Below the pieces are notes generated by a model, which worked only from the letters and a program-made list of their open reading frames with translations, was not told the DNA's origin and did no database searches. From Arthrobacter sp. OY3WO11 (GTDB lineage: Bacteria; Actinomycetota; Actinomycetes; Actinomycetales; Micrococcaceae), in assembly GCF_001641125.1 (NCBI RefSeq), contig NZ_LWLP01000001.1, forward strand, positions 644,147 through 708,146: a DNA stretch of 64,000 nt, written 5' to 3'. This document shows, one piece after another, positions 43,974-52,882 of the stretch; the first letter of the stretch is position 1; each line of letters opens with the position of its first letter. Made by a program: the position numbers and the translations under genes.

Positions 43974-43994
43974 CAGTCGCCTGCCAGCCGGGGC

Positions 43995-45353
43995 TCAGCC
44001 GAAAATCAGGTGCGCCACCGTGAAGATCGCAAGCCCGGCCAGTGCGCCCACCACGGTGCCGTTGATCCGGATGAACTGCAGGTCCTTGCCCACCTGGAGC
44101 TCGATCTTCTGCGACGTTTCCTCGGCATCCCAGCGGGCCACGGTGTCCGTGATGACCCCGGCAATGTCCGACCGGTACGTCCGCACCAGGTAGCCGGCTG
44201 CGTCGCCGATCCACGCGTTGACCTTGCCGGCCAGTTCAGGGTCGCTGACCAGCCGGGAGCCGAAGTCCCGCACGGCCGCCTTGAACTTCACTGTCAGTTC
44301 GCTGTCGGGATCGTCCACGGCGCCCAGCAGCGCGTTCTTGACGGTGCCCCATGTTCGGGAGGCCAGTTCGCGCACCTCGGGGTCGCCCAGCACCTGGGCC
44401 TTGATGTCCTCGGCGCGGGCGATCATCACAGGATCATGCTGGAGGTCCTGGGCAAGGTCGTTCAGGTACTTGTCGATGGACTGCCGGACCTGGTGGTTGG
44501 GGTCTGCCTGCACCGCCCGGACGAACTTAAGGATCTCCACATACACCTTGTCACCCACCAGGCCGTCGACGAACTGCGGCACCCACGTGGGGGAACGGTC
44601 GGACACCAGGTGCGTGACTGTGTCGTGGTTGTCGTCCACCCAGTCGGCGGCGCGGTCCACCAGCAGGTCCACCAGGTTGTGGTGGTGCCCGTCGCGGAAA
44701 ATCCGTTCGGCCATCTTGCCCACCGGCGGCCCCCACGGCGGAGTCAGCAGGTGCTTACGCACCATTCCCTCGATGACCGCCTGGACGTCGTCGTCATTCA
44801 AAACCTTGAACAGGCCGCGGATGACGGCGGCGCCTTCCTTGGCCACCCGCTCGGAACCGGCGGGCGTGGCAAGCCACTCGCCCGCCCGGCGGGCAATATT
44901 CACGCTGGCGAGCTTGTCCTGGACCACCTGTTCCGAGAGGAAGTTGGTCTCAACGAATTCGCCCAGCGAGGCGCCGATCTGGTCCTTCCGGCGCGGAATG
45001 ATGGCCGTGTGCGGGATCTTGATGCCCATGGGGTACTTGAACAGTGCCGTGACCGCGAACCAGTCAGCCAGCGCGCCCACCATGCCGCCCTCGGCCGCCG
45101 CGCGCACGTACTGGAGCCACGGATATTCCTTCTGCAGCGCGAACGCGAAGACGAAGATCACTGCCATCACCAGCAGCAGTCCCAGGGCCACCAGCTTCAT
45201 TTTCCGCAGCGCTGCCGCCTTTTCGGCGTCGCCCTCACTTAGCTGATGGCCGACGGCGGCCCCCGCCTCCGCGCGGTCCCTCGCAGGAGGCGGTGTGGAA
45301 GGGGCGGGCCCGCCGGGCGCGTCCCGGGTAGTTGGCTCAGAGTTCACCTGCAT
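43995..45353 (-). CDS. DUF445 family membrane protein
   Basis: A 452-aa protein of the DUF445/YjiN family. A disordered Pro/Ala-rich N-terminus (about 45 residues) precedes one transmembrane helix (LVALGLLLVMAVIFVFAFAL), then the DUF445 hallmark AAAEGGMVGALADWFAVTALFKYPMG, a long helical region of about 300 residues, and a C-terminal hydrophobic helix (VVGALAGLAIFTVAHLIFG). Function is unknown. It is convergent with pxpA (21 bases between stops) and divergent from the glycerophosphodiesterase gene. Confidence 0.9.
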   Translation of the reverse strand: MQVNSEPTTRDAPGGPAPSTPPPARDRAEAGAAVGHQLSEGDAEKAAALRKMKLVALGLLLVMAVIFVFAFALQKEYPWLQYVRAAAEGGMVGALADWFAVTALFKYPMGIKIPHTAIIPRRKDQIGASLGEFVETNFLSEQVVQDKLASVNIARRAGEWLATPAGSERVAKEGAAVIRGLFKVLNDDDVQAVIEGMVRKHLLTPPWGPPVGKMAERIFRDGHHHNLVDLLVDRAADWVDDNHDTVTHLVSDRSPTWVPQFVDGLVGDKVYVEILKFVRAVQADPNHQVRQSIDKYLNDLAQDLQHDPVMIARAEDIKAQVLGDPEVRELASRTWGTVKNALLGAVDDPDSELTVKFKAAVRDFGSRLVSDPELAGKVNAWIGDAAGYLVRTYRSDIAGVITDTVARWDAEETSQKIELQVGKDLQFIRINGTVVGALAGLAIFTVAHLIFG

Positions 45354-45402
45354 GTGCCAAGCCTAGTCCCGCAGCACGGGGCCGGTCGGCTACCGTGTCT
45401 GC

Positions 45403-46302
45403 ATGAGTACTGATGAGTCAGCGCCGCAGCGGCCGTTGGTCTTTGCCCACCGCGGCTCCAGCGCCGCGTTCGCCGAACACACCCGGGCCGCCTACCTGCA
45501 GGCCCTGGCCGACGGCGCTGACGGCGTGGAGTGCGACGTCCACCTCACGCGTGACCAGCACGTTGTCCTCCTGCATGACGCCAACCTGGACCGGACCTCG
45601 GACGGAACAGGCCCCGTTGCGGAGCGCACCCTCCGGGAGCTGCGGCACCTGGACGTCTCATCGTGGAAGGGCGTCCGCATCCCGGAGGCATACGGGGCAC
45701 GGTCAGAGCAGCTCCTCACCCTGCCGGGACTCCTGGAGATCCTTCGGGGTGCGGGGCGCCCGATGAAACTGGCCATCGAGTTCAAGCACCCCAGCCCGTA
45801 CCAGCTCAAGCTGGAGGACCGGGTCCTTGAGGTGCTGCGGAGCGAGGGGTGGGACCCCAAAAGCTCTTCCGTGGACAACGTGGCGGTGACCTTCATGAGT
45901 TTCAGCCCGGACTCCGTCCGGCACCTGCTCACCTCGGTTCCGCCCGAGTACATCTGTCAGTTGGTGGACGACGTGGATATCCGGGCGATCCGCGGCGGGC
46001 TGGGATTCGGGATGATCACCGGCGGCGCAATTGCCAACCTGATGCGGGCCACCCAGGCCGAAGGCGAGAGGATCCTTGACAACGGCGAGGTGGGCCTGGC
46101 GGGGCCTGGCATCGAGTATGTCCGCCGGCACCCCGCGGCCGTCCAGCGCTGGCTCGCCTGCGGCCTGCGCTTCCGCGTGTGGACGGTTGATTCGGAGCAG
46201 GACGTGGCCCTGTGTGCGGGGCTGGGAATCCAGGAGATCACCACCAATGTCCCGGCCCGGGTCCTGGGCCAGCTGCAGGTTGCCTCGCCGCAAGGTACGT
46301 AG
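45403..46302 (+). CDS. glycerophosphodiester phosphodiesterase
   Basis: A 299-aa cytosolic enzyme hydrolysing glycerophosphodiesters to glycerol 3-phosphate and an alcohol. The TIM-barrel active site is complete: His16 and Arg17 in FAHRGSSAAFAEHT, Glu43 and Asp45 in GVECDVHLT, His58 in LLHDANLDRTSDG, and Glu in AIEFKH. The C-terminal VWTVDSEQDVALC and ITTNVPARVLG are typical. No signal peptide, so it acts on internalised or intracellular substrates. Transcribed rightward, alone. Confidence 0.93.
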   Translation: MSTDESAPQRPLVFAHRGSSAAFAEHTRAAYLQALADGADGVECDVHLTRDQHVVLLHDANLDRTSDGTGPVAERTLRELRHLDVSSWKGVRIPEAYGARSEQLLTLPGLLEILRGAGRPMKLAIEFKHPSPYQLKLEDRVLEVLRSEGWDPKSSSVDNVAVTFMSFSPDSVRHLLTSVPPEYICQLVDDVDIRAIRGGLGFGMITGGAIANLMRATQAEGERILDNGEVGLAGPGIEYVRRHPAAVQRWLACGLRFRVWTVDSEQDVALCAGLGIQEITTNVPARVLGQLQVASPQGT

Positions 46303-46388
46303 GGGCGCAGGGACGGGATCCCGGACGGCGTGCCCCCGCTGGGCCTGACGGTTACAGGAGCCCGCCGCGCCTGTGGTTGAGTGGAGCC

Positions 46389-46850
46389 ATGCCTTTTCCC
46401 CGCTCCGGCCGGGCCGCCCAGACCCTCTCCGCTGCAGCCCTGAGCGCACTGCTCCTGGCCAGCGCCATGAAGCACTTCCGCGACCCCACCTTCTACCGCC
46501 AGGTGGTCCCGGGCTACCTCTGCCGTAATGACGACGCTACCCAAGGTGCCGCGCCTTCGCGTCCGCTTGCCCTCCTCTCCCGGGAGGAATGGATCGCCCT
46601 GAGCGGGCTGCTGGAACTGGCAGCCGCCGTCGGAATCCTTGTCCCGGCTACGCGGAAGGTGGCCGCCACGGGCACCGCCGTGATGTTCGCCGCGTTCCTG
46701 GCCGGACACGTGGACGCGCTCCAGCGGGCGTACGGACCGCAGGGAACGAGCGCCCAGCGGAAGGTGCACACCGTCCGCCTTCCCCTCCAGGCGCCGCTCA
46801 TTGCCTGGGCGTGGAGCCTGCGCCGGCCGGCCGGCGGAGCACGTCCGTGA
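46389..46850 (+). CDS. DoxX-like membrane protein
   Basis: A 153-aa small membrane protein with about four hydrophobic segments and the DoxX-type layout: LSALLLASAMKHFRDPTFYRQVVPGYL, ALSGLLELAAAVGILVPATRKVAA, then FAAFLAGHVDAL. DoxX-like proteins take part in redox or thiol stress in some actinobacteria, but specific function is unknown. TGGAG stands just before the start. The last four bases overlap azlC (GTGA), so it is in one operon with the azlCD exporter, an odd pairing. Confidence 0.8.
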   Translation: MPFPRSGRAAQTLSAAALSALLLASAMKHFRDPTFYRQVVPGYLCRNDDATQGAAPSRPLALLSREEWIALSGLLELAAAVGILVPATRKVAATGTAVMFAAFLAGHVDALQRAYGPQGTSAQRKVHTVRLPLQAPLIAWAWSLRRPAGGARP

Positions 46851-47605
46851 CCCTGCTGGCATCCCCGGCGGTGCGGATGGGGATCTCCATCAGCATCGCC
46901 ACCGGACTGTACGGCGTATCCTTCGGGGCGCTCTCCGTAACGTCCGGGCTCGACTTCTGGCAGACGATGGCGCTGAGCCTGCTCCTGTTCAGCGGCGGCT
47001 CGCAGTTCGCGTTCATTGGCGTGGTGGCCGGCGGCGGGTCCGGCATTGCGGCCATGAGCGCCGCCACACTGCTGGGCATGCGCAACGGCATTTACGGCAT
47101 GCAGCTCAACGCCCTCCTGCATCCCACCGGCTGGCGGAAGTACGTCGCAGCCCAGCTCACCATTGACGAGTCCACGGCAACCAGCTCCGGCCAGACGGAC
47201 CCCGCAGAGCAGCGCCGCGGGTTCTGGGCGGCCGGCATCGGCATCTACCTGCTGTGGAACCTGTTCACCGCCATCGGCGCACTCGCCGGGAGCGGCCTGG
47301 GCGACCCCAAGCAGTGGGGACTGGACGGTGCCGCCGTGGCCGCGTTCCTGGGGCTGCTCTGGCCGCGGCTCAAGGGACGCGAGCCGGTGGCCATTGCCGC
47401 TGTATGTGCCGTGGCCACCGTCGTCGCCGTGCCGTTCGTCCCCGCCGGCGTGCCAATCCTGGTGGCGGCCGTCGTGGCAGCGGTGATCGGCTGGTTCAGC
47501 CACGGCCGGAGCGACGAAGGCCTGGAGCCGGACGTGGACCCCTTCCGGGAACGCCACCACGGGGCGCAGCGCGCCGGGGAAACCGGTCCGGGGGCCACCG
47601 AATGA
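46847..47605 (+). CDS. azlC: AzlC-family branched-chain amino acid exporter subunit
   Basis: A 252-aa membrane protein, large subunit of the AzlCD/BrnFE-type branched-chain amino acid and methionine exporter. Visible family patterns are ATGLYGVSFGALSV, LLLFSGGSQFAFIGV and LGMRNGIYGMQLNALL, then TIDESTA. Start is GTG at 46847, overlapping the DoxX-like gene by four bases; upstream in-frame sequence lies inside that gene. It overlaps azlD by four bases (ATGA). An Lrp-type regulator, common next to this pair, is absent. Confidence 0.9.
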   Translation: MTLLASPAVRMGISISIATGLYGVSFGALSVTSGLDFWQTMALSLLLFSGGSQFAFIGVVAGGGSGIAAMSAATLLGMRNGIYGMQLNALLHPTGWRKYVAAQLTIDESTATSSGQTDPAEQRRGFWAAGIGIYLLWNLFTAIGALAGSGLGDPKQWGLDGAAVAAFLGLLWPRLKGREPVAIAAVCAVATVVAVPFVPAGVPILVAAVVAAVIGWFSHGRSDEGLEPDVDPFRERHHGAQRAGETGPGATE

Positions 47606-47913
47606 GTCTCTGGATCTGGCTGCTGATTGCCTGTGCACTGGCCTACGCGTGGAAGCTGGTTGGCTATTTCGTTCCGGCCCGGCTGCTTGAAGACCCGCGC
47701 ATGTCACGGGTGGCGGGCACCATGACCATCGGACTGCTCGCCTCCCTGACAGTGGTGAACACCTTTGCCACAGGACAGTCGCTCGCTGCCGATGCCAGGG
47801 TGGGTGCGCTGGTGGCTGCCGCCATAGCCCTGGCTCTTCGCGCGCCGTTCCTGGTGGTGGTCCTCGCAGGCGCAGGAACCGCTGCGCTGTTGAGGAGCCT
47901 TGGCTGGAGCTGA
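47602..47913 (+). CDS. azlD: AzlD-family branched-chain amino acid exporter subunit
   Basis: A 103-aa small subunit with three or four hydrophobic helices. The AzlD pattern is present: WIWLLIACALAYAWKLVGYFVP at the N-terminus, followed by a conserved LLASLTVVNTF and the short-loop final helices. The ATG overlaps the azlC stop by four bases, ensuring equimolar subunits. It is the last gene of the operon; the following 110 bases are AT-richer and may hold the promoter of the next small gene. Confidence 0.9.
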   Translation: MSLWIWLLIACALAYAWKLVGYFVPARLLEDPRMSRVAGTMTIGLLASLTVVNTFATGQSLAADARVGALVAAAIALALRAPFLVVVLAGAGTAALLRSLGWS

Positions 47914-48024
47914 GGGCGCAGGGACAGCAACACATTCAATCCATGTGATGCCGCTCACAGCTGCTGGGCTTTCCCGGTTGTACTATAAAAGCGGCTATGC
48001 AGTCGGCCGTGGAATTTCGCATGA

Positions 48025-48291
48025 ATGGTGACCATGGACAATCAACTGCATGCAGCCGGGGAAAGATCCGGACGTCTGCACCACAAGAGTTCGAGACGGC
48101 GGGCGGGACTCCCTGCCAAGCGTTTCTTCACCCGGTTTGCCCGCCTCGCTGACGTTCCGGAGGAGGACCTGGAATTGCTTTCCCGGAGCCTGCTGACGTC
48201 GCTGGACCTGGATCCGGCATCCCACATTCCGGCACTGCAGGCCTTGGTGCACCAGGAACTTCGCAGCAGGGGAGAAGCTGGCGGCAAGTAG
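48025..48291 (+). CDS. small basic hypothetical protein
   Basis: An 88-aa protein without membrane segments and no family I recognise. It has a basic N-terminal half (RLHHKSSRRRAGLPAKRFFTRFARL) and an acidic helical middle (DVPEEDLELLSRSLLTSLDLD), then ALQALVHQELRSR. The start could be 48025 or the ATG at 48034; neither has a strong Shine-Dalgarno. A TACTATAAA stretch about 40 bases upstream may be the -10. The helical, charge-segregated layout suggests a small regulatory or DNA-associated protein, but that is guesswork. Confidence 0.55.
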   Translation: MVTMDNQLHAAGERSGRLHHKSSRRRAGLPAKRFFTRFARLADVPEEDLELLSRSLLTSLDLDPASHIPALQALVHQELRSRGEAGGK

Positions 48292-48374
48292 CAAACCGCA
48301 TCCCGGAACCGATATGTGGTGGACTGGCACCAGGGCCGCACATCCACTGCGGCGGCCACAAAGGAGGAACCGAG

Positions 48375-48653
<279 letters not shown>

Positions 48654-48806
48654 GCTGGGCCGGCAGGGCACTGGGTACATCCCCGGTAAGGCTGGCGGAC
48701 GTGTGTGCCCGCATCAACCACGCACGAAAAAGGGTGGGCCGCCGGGGAGGTTGCCAGCTTCTGGAGGAGATATTGCCTGCTGGCCAGGAGAGCTAAAGCC
48801 GGCTGG

Positions 48807-49031
48807 CTAGGCCACGCCGTGGGCTTCGCCAGCGGGCGCCCCGGCCCGGCGGCAGCTCTCTTCGACGGCCATCTCGTACCAGGCCTCCGCCCCGAATTCG
48901 GGTTCAGGAGTATCCAGGTTCTGGTATAGGCTGTCCAGCAGGTTTGCGAGCTCTTCCGCGTTCAGCGAGGGAAGGACTTCCTCGGGGCCTCGGGGGTCGT
49001 TAAGGTATCGGTTCAGTTTTGAACTGTTCAT
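48807..49031 (-). CDS. small acidic hypothetical protein
   Basis: A 74-aa acidic protein beginning MNSSKLNRYLNDPRG. It has a helical middle (NAEELANLLDSLYQNLDTPEPEFG) and ends with a cysteine-containing helix (AVEESCRRAGAPAG). I do not recognise the family. The start at 49031 was chosen because upstream in-frame sequence to 49151 looks non-coding; the ribosome binding site is weak. Transcribed leftward, convergent with the Asp-Gly gene. Confidence 0.55.
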   Translation of the reverse strand: MNSSKLNRYLNDPRGPEEVLPSLNAEELANLLDSLYQNLDTPEPEFGAEAWYEMAVEESCRRAGAPAGEAHGVA

Positions 49032-49242
49032 TGTGCCGCTGCCAGGATGCGCCGGAACTGAGGGGATTGCTTCATGGGTCACTCCATCCCAAAGTTGGGA
49101 GGCTGGCTGCGTAACCCCTCCTGAAGTGTATTGCACGTGCAGGACGCCCACAATGGTGCCATCCGCGCGTCAAACACAAACGCCGGCCCCAGCGGTCCGG
49201 AGCCCTGGCTGTGCCTCGTACGGCGCGGCCCTACTGCACGCC

Positions 49243-49878
49243 TTAGCCCAGGTTGGGGCCCGTTCCGGGTGTGGACGGGACCGGCACATGGGCAGGCAAG
49301 GGGCGGGTGGGCCGCACGGTCCGGATGGCGTCCTCAACCAGGGCCAGCGGACGGCGCCAGGCGTCGGAACCGGGCTCCATGGTGTCCACCACGCCGATGA
49401 GCATTGCGAGCAGCCGGAACATGTCCGTCATGGAAATGTCCGCCCGCAGGCTTCCCTGCCCCTGCCCGCGCACCAGCAGCACGCTGATGGATTCCATGAG
49501 TGAGCCGGTAATGCCGGTCAGGAGTTCGCGCCGCCCTGCGACGGCGCCCAGCAGGTTGGCGTCAGCGCTGGCCGCGTCCATGAGTGCCTCCAGGACCCGC
49601 AGCAATCCGGCGGCCCCGTCGATGTCCGCAAGGGCACCGTCCACCACAGGATCCACCGTGAGGCGGAGCTGCCGGTTTAGGGCGGCCAGTACCAGCTCCT
49701 CCTTGTCCGCAAAATTGCGGAAGAGGGTGGCCGGGCCAACCCCTGCGGTAGCCGCGATGGTCTGCAGCGGTACTTCAGGTCCAAAATCGCGGAAGCATTG
49801 CCGGGCCGCCGTGATGATCTTGTCCACGTTCCGCGCTGCGTCGGCACGGAGGGGCTTACGGGCGACTGCGAGGCTCAT
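49243..49878 (-). CDS. TetR-family transcriptional regulator
   Basis: A 211-aa one-component repressor. The N-terminal helix-turn-helix is standard: RNVDKIITAARQCFRDFG, then VPLQTIAATAGVGPATLFRNFADKEELVLA. The C-terminal ligand domain is of the SbtR-like kind common in actinobacteria. It is divergent from the thiamine-binding-family gene, 120 bases away, but that gene is not an obvious TetR target. The effector and regulon are unknown. Confidence 0.9.
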   Translation of the reverse strand: MSLAVARKPLRADAARNVDKIITAARQCFRDFGPEVPLQTIAATAGVGPATLFRNFADKEELVLAALNRQLRLTVDPVVDGALADIDGAAGLLRVLEALMDAASADANLLGAVAGRRELLTGITGSLMESISVLLVRGQGQGSLRADISMTDMFRLLAMLIGVVDTMEPGSDAWRRPLALVEDAIRTVRPTRPLPAHVPVPSTPGTGPNLG

Positions 49879-49998
49879 GCGAAAAGGTTAGCAACGGAGC
49901 TTTCAGCGAACACCGTTACTGCACGGTAGGGGGTTATGTGACGTTCGCGGGCGCCTTCCGGCCCTTTCGACGCAGGCAAGGCGTGGCACACTGGCTTC

Positions 49999-50322
49999 AT
50001 GTTGCTTGCGTTTTCTGTCGCCCCGTCGGGCGCCCCCAGCGAAGGTTCCCGGCCCACTGACGCTTCAGTGCACGACGCCGTTGCCGCCGCCGTCAAAATC
50101 GTCCGGGAGTCGGGCCTGCCCAACGCAACGGACTCGATGTTCACCACCATCGAAGGTGAATGGGACGAGGTCTTCGACGTCGTCAAGCGGGCAACGGAGG
50201 CAGTGGGACGGTATGGCAGCCGCGTCTCCCTGGTGATCAAGGCTGATATCCGGCCGGGTTACTCAGGAGAACTGACCGCAAAAGTGGACCGCCTGGAAGA
50301 AGCGCTCGCAGACGGTTCCTGA
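49999..50322 (+). CDS. thiamine-binding/YqgV-like (MTH1187 family) protein
   Basis: A 107-aa protein of the MTH1187/YkoF-like family (thiamine-binding domain). The ferredoxin-like fold is recognised from LLAFSVAPSG, SVHDAVAAAVKIVRESGLP, DSMFTTIEGEWDEVFDVVKRATEAV and RVSLVIKADIRPG. Homologues bind hydroxymethylpyrimidine or thiamine, sometimes with a HMP transporter; no such transporter and no TPP riboswitch is visible here. Therefore ligand binding is inferred from family only. Confidence 0.85.
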   Translation: MLLAFSVAPSGAPSEGSRPTDASVHDAVAAAVKIVRESGLPNATDSMFTTIEGEWDEVFDVVKRATEAVGRYGSRVSLVIKADIRPGYSGELTAKVDRLEEALADGS

Positions 50323-50433
50323 CCCCTCCCGCAGCCCCGGCCCGCCGTCGGCCTTCTCCAATCCCGCCGCCGGCCTTTTCGCCGTCCCCCAACTTCTATG
50401 GACCCCAAGGCTGCCCCGTGCCAAACTGTGGCA

Positions 50434-51111
50434 ATGTTCGAGCACCAGCCCCGGCCGGAGTGGATTGCGGCTGAAGAGTTCCTGTCCCGCGTCGTGGTCC
50501 ATCCCGATCCTGCGCTGCAGCAGGCCATCAGTTCCGCCGCGGAGGCGGGGATGCCTGCCATCGAAGTGGCGCCCAATGCGGGCAAGCTCCTCAAGCTCCT
50601 GGTGCAGCTGACGGGAGCCCGGCGCGTGCTCGAAATTGGCACGCTCGCCGGCTTCAGCACCATCTGGATGGGCCGGGGCCTTCCCTCTGACGGCACCCTT
50701 GTCACCTGCGAATTCCTGCCCAAGCACGCGGAAGTCGCGTGGGCCAACATCGATGCCGCCGGACTGGGGGAGAAGGTGGAGATCCGGCTGGGGCCGGCGC
50801 TGGATACCCTGGCGGCACTGGAGGAGGAAGGCCGGGAGCCCTTCGACTTCATCTTCATCGACGCGGACAAGGAGAACAACAGCCGCTACCTGGACTGGGC
50901 TGTCCGGCTGGGAAGGCCGGGGGCCACGGTGGTCCTGGATAACGCCGTCTGGGAGGGCGCAATCCTGGACCCCCGAATGGACCCGGTCAACGCGCCGGGA
51001 ATCATAGGGGCACTTAAGCTGTTGGGGGAACACCCGCGGCTCGACGCCACCGTCATCCAGACCGTTGGCTCCAAAGGCTGGGACGGTTTCGCGCTTGCAC
51101 GTATCCGGTAG
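50434..51111 (+). CDS. SAM-dependent O-methyltransferase, family 3 (CCoAOMT/COMT-like)
   Basis: A 225-aa methyltransferase related to catechol and caffeoyl-CoA O-methyltransferases. Motif I is VLEIGTLAGFSTIWMGRGLP, followed by VTCEFLPKHAEVAW, the metal-binding aspartates in FDFIFIDADKENN, and VVLDNAVWEGAI, so it is probably Mg-dependent. The start is ambiguous between 50434 and 50398; neither has a clear Shine-Dalgarno. Phenolic substrate not predictable. Transcribed rightward ahead of dps. Confidence 0.85.
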   Translation: MFEHQPRPEWIAAEEFLSRVVVHPDPALQQAISSAAEAGMPAIEVAPNAGKLLKLLVQLTGARRVLEIGTLAGFSTIWMGRGLPSDGTLVTCEFLPKHAEVAWANIDAAGLGEKVEIRLGPALDTLAALEEEGREPFDFIFIDADKENNSRYLDWAVRLGRPGATVVLDNAVWEGAILDPRMDPVNAPGIIGALKLLGEHPRLDATVIQTVGSKGWDGFALARIR

Positions 51112-51147
51112 CACCCGTGCCGGGGGACCTTCCTGCCCCACAAACTG

Positions 51148-51164
51148 CTAAGTGTGCTTAGAAT
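51148..51164 (+). promoter_or_regulatory. CTAAGTGTGCTTAG palindrome overlapping a TAGAAT -10 before dps
   Basis: A perfect 14-base-span palindrome (51148-51161, apart from its GTGT centre) whose right arm runs into TAGAAT (51159-51164). The start codon of dps is 51 bases beyond. No -35 hexamer is recognisable, suggesting activator-dependent or alternative-sigma transcription. Confidence 0.65.
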
Positions 51165-51215
51165 CAGAATCCGGCTGGCGATCAGCCGGACCAACAGCAG
51201 CAGTGGAGGAAACTG

Positions 51216-51695
51216 ATGAAAGCGTCACCCACCCTTGCCGGCAATCTTCAGACGGTGCTTACGGACCTCATTGAGCTGCACCTCCAGGGAAAGCAGGCGC
51301 ACTGGAACCTTGTGGGCACAAACTTCCGCGACCTGCACCTGCAGCTCGACGAGATCATTGCCGCCGCCCGGCTCTTTGCCGACCAGGCCGCAGAAAGGAT
51401 GCGCGCGCTGCATGCCCTTCCGGACGGCCGCAGCAGCACCGTCTCAGCCGGCACCCGGCTGGACGGGTTTCCGGAAGGCCTGACCTCCACGAAGCAGACC
51501 GTCAAACTCATCACGGCCCGGCTGGAACGAACAGTCCAGACTATGCGGGATGTCCACGATGAGGTGGATGAGGAAGACCCCACCAGCGCGGACCTGCTCC
51601 ACGCTGCCATCGAGCGGCTGGAACAGCTGGCCTGGATGGTCAATGCCGAAACCATGGCACCCACAGCGTCCGTCACCGAGCCGGCCGGCACGTAG
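51216..51695 (+). CDS. dps: Dps-family ferritin-like DNA-protection protein
   Basis: A 159-aa Dps that should form a dodecamer, oxidise and store iron using H2O2 and protect DNA. The four-helix ferritin-like fold is clear: LHLQGKQAHWNLVGTNFRDLHLQLDEII with the inter-subunit ferroxidase histidines and acidic residues, then FADQAAERMRALHALPDG. GGAGG stands seven bases before the ATG. It lies 14 bases upstream of an acyl-CoA dehydrogenase-like gene in the same direction, so readthrough into that operon is likely. The promoter belongs to the TAAG-N4-CTTA class. Confidence 0.94.
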   Translation: MKASPTLAGNLQTVLTDLIELHLQGKQAHWNLVGTNFRDLHLQLDEIIAAARLFADQAAERMRALHALPDGRSSTVSAGTRLDGFPEGLTSTKQTVKLITARLERTVQTMRDVHDEVDEEDPTSADLLHAAIERLEQLAWMVNAETMAPTASVTEPAGT

Positions 51696-51709
51696 GCGCC
51701 GCCGTCACG

Positions 51710-52882
51710 ATGCAGGAACTCTCCGAAGAACACAGCGCACAATCCGCCGGGGACGCGTTGCCCGGCCCCAACGCAGCAGTCCGGCTGTCCGCTGGCAGGG
51801 AAGGCCCGGACGGCCTGGATCCCCTGTTCCAGGCCGTCTCCGCCAGCGCCGGTGATGTGCCGGCTTTACTCGAGCTGGCCCGGGAGGCCGGTAAACGGTG
51901 GCCGAAGCCCGGTGAAGGCAGTACCGGGCTGCTTTGGGAACTCCTGGCCACAGTGGCCGCCATTGACGTTGCAGCTGCCCGGATCTTCGAGCCGCATCTT
52001 GATGCCCTGGCGATCCTGGCCCAGGCAGGGCATGATCCTGCCCGTGCCGGCGGGGCCTGGGGTGTTTTTGCGGCGGAAGGTCCAGGCATGCGGCTCGCTG
52101 CGGAAGGCAACGGTTCCGGGGTGCTTTTGAGCGGTGCCAAGCCGTGGTGCTCCCTCGCCCAGGTGCTTGACCACGCGGTGGTCACGGCCCATACGGACGA
52201 CGGCGGCCGTGCAGCTTTCGCAGTTAACCTGCGCCACGCCGGCGTGACCTGCGAGGAACCGGAGTGGGTGGCCAGGGGTCTGCAGGAAATCCCCAGCGGG
52301 ACCGTTCGGTTCGACCGGGTCCCCGCTGAGCTGTTGCAGGGGACCAACTGGTACTTCAGCCGGCCCGGCTTTGCCTGGGGCGGCATGGGGGTGGCCGCGT
52401 GCTGGCTCGGGGGAGCCGTGGGCATCGCCCGCGACTACCGGGATTCCCTCCGTGCCGGAGGTCTTTCCGGCCGGGAGCCGGACCAGGTTGGACTGGCCTC
52501 GCTGGGCGAGCTGGACCGCACCCTGACCTCCGCACTGCAGTATCTTGCAGGAACAGCGGACGGCATAGACCGGCGGGGACAGGGGTCCACTGATCAGGTG
52601 CCCGCTGAACAGCTGCCCGCTGAACAGGTGTCCTCTCAACGGGGGAACGCCGGGCGGGTTTCGCCGTGGAGCGATGCGCTGCGCGTGCGCGGAACCTGTG
52701 CCGCCGCCGTCGAACGCGTTTTGTCTATAGTGGGCAGCAACCGCGGGCCGGGACCGCTGGCATTCGACCGGACGTATGCCAAACGGATGGCTGACCTGGC
52801 ACTGTACGTCCGCCAGCACCACGGCATGCGTGACGACGCCCAGCTGGGCTCCCTGACCTTGAAAGGTGATGCGCCGTGGTGA
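51710..52882 (+). CDS. acyl-CoA dehydrogenase-like flavoprotein
   Basis: A 390-aa protein of the acyl-CoA dehydrogenase superfamily. The helical N-terminal domain (1-115), the beta domain (AAEGNGSGVLLSGAKPWCSLAQVLDHAVVTAH, FAVNLRHAGVTC) and the C-terminal four-helix domain (RVRGTCAAAVERVLSIVGSNRGPG) are visible. The usual catalytic glutamate is not obvious, so the reaction may be a dehydrogenation or hydroxylation of an unusual substrate. It begins 14 bases after dps and overlaps the PIG-L/methyltransferase gene. Identical gene trios with unknown product are the context for its role. Confidence 0.8.
   Translation: MQELSEEHSAQSAGDALPGPNAAVRLSAGREGPDGLDPLFQAVSASAGDVPALLELAREAGKRWPKPGEGSTGLLWELLATVAAIDVAAARIFEPHLDALAILAQAGHDPARAGGAWGVFAAEGPGMRLAAEGNGSGVLLSGAKPWCSLAQVLDHAVVTAHTDDGGRAAFAVNLRHAGVTCEEPEWVARGLQEIPSGTVRFDRVPAELLQGTNWYFSRPGFAWGGMGVAACWLGGAVGIARDYRDSLRAGGLSGREPDQVGLASLGELDRTLTSALQYLAGTADGIDRRGQGSTDQVPAEQLPAEQVSSQRGNAGRVSPWSDALRVRGTCAAAVERVLSIVGSNRGPGPLAFDRTYAKRMADLALYVRQHHGMRDDAQLGSLTLKGDAPW

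Noticed and set aside
49999-50322. TPP riboswitch before the thiamine-binding-family gene
   Set aside because: Only about 120 bases separate it from tetR and no conserved CTGAGA-type thi-box was found.
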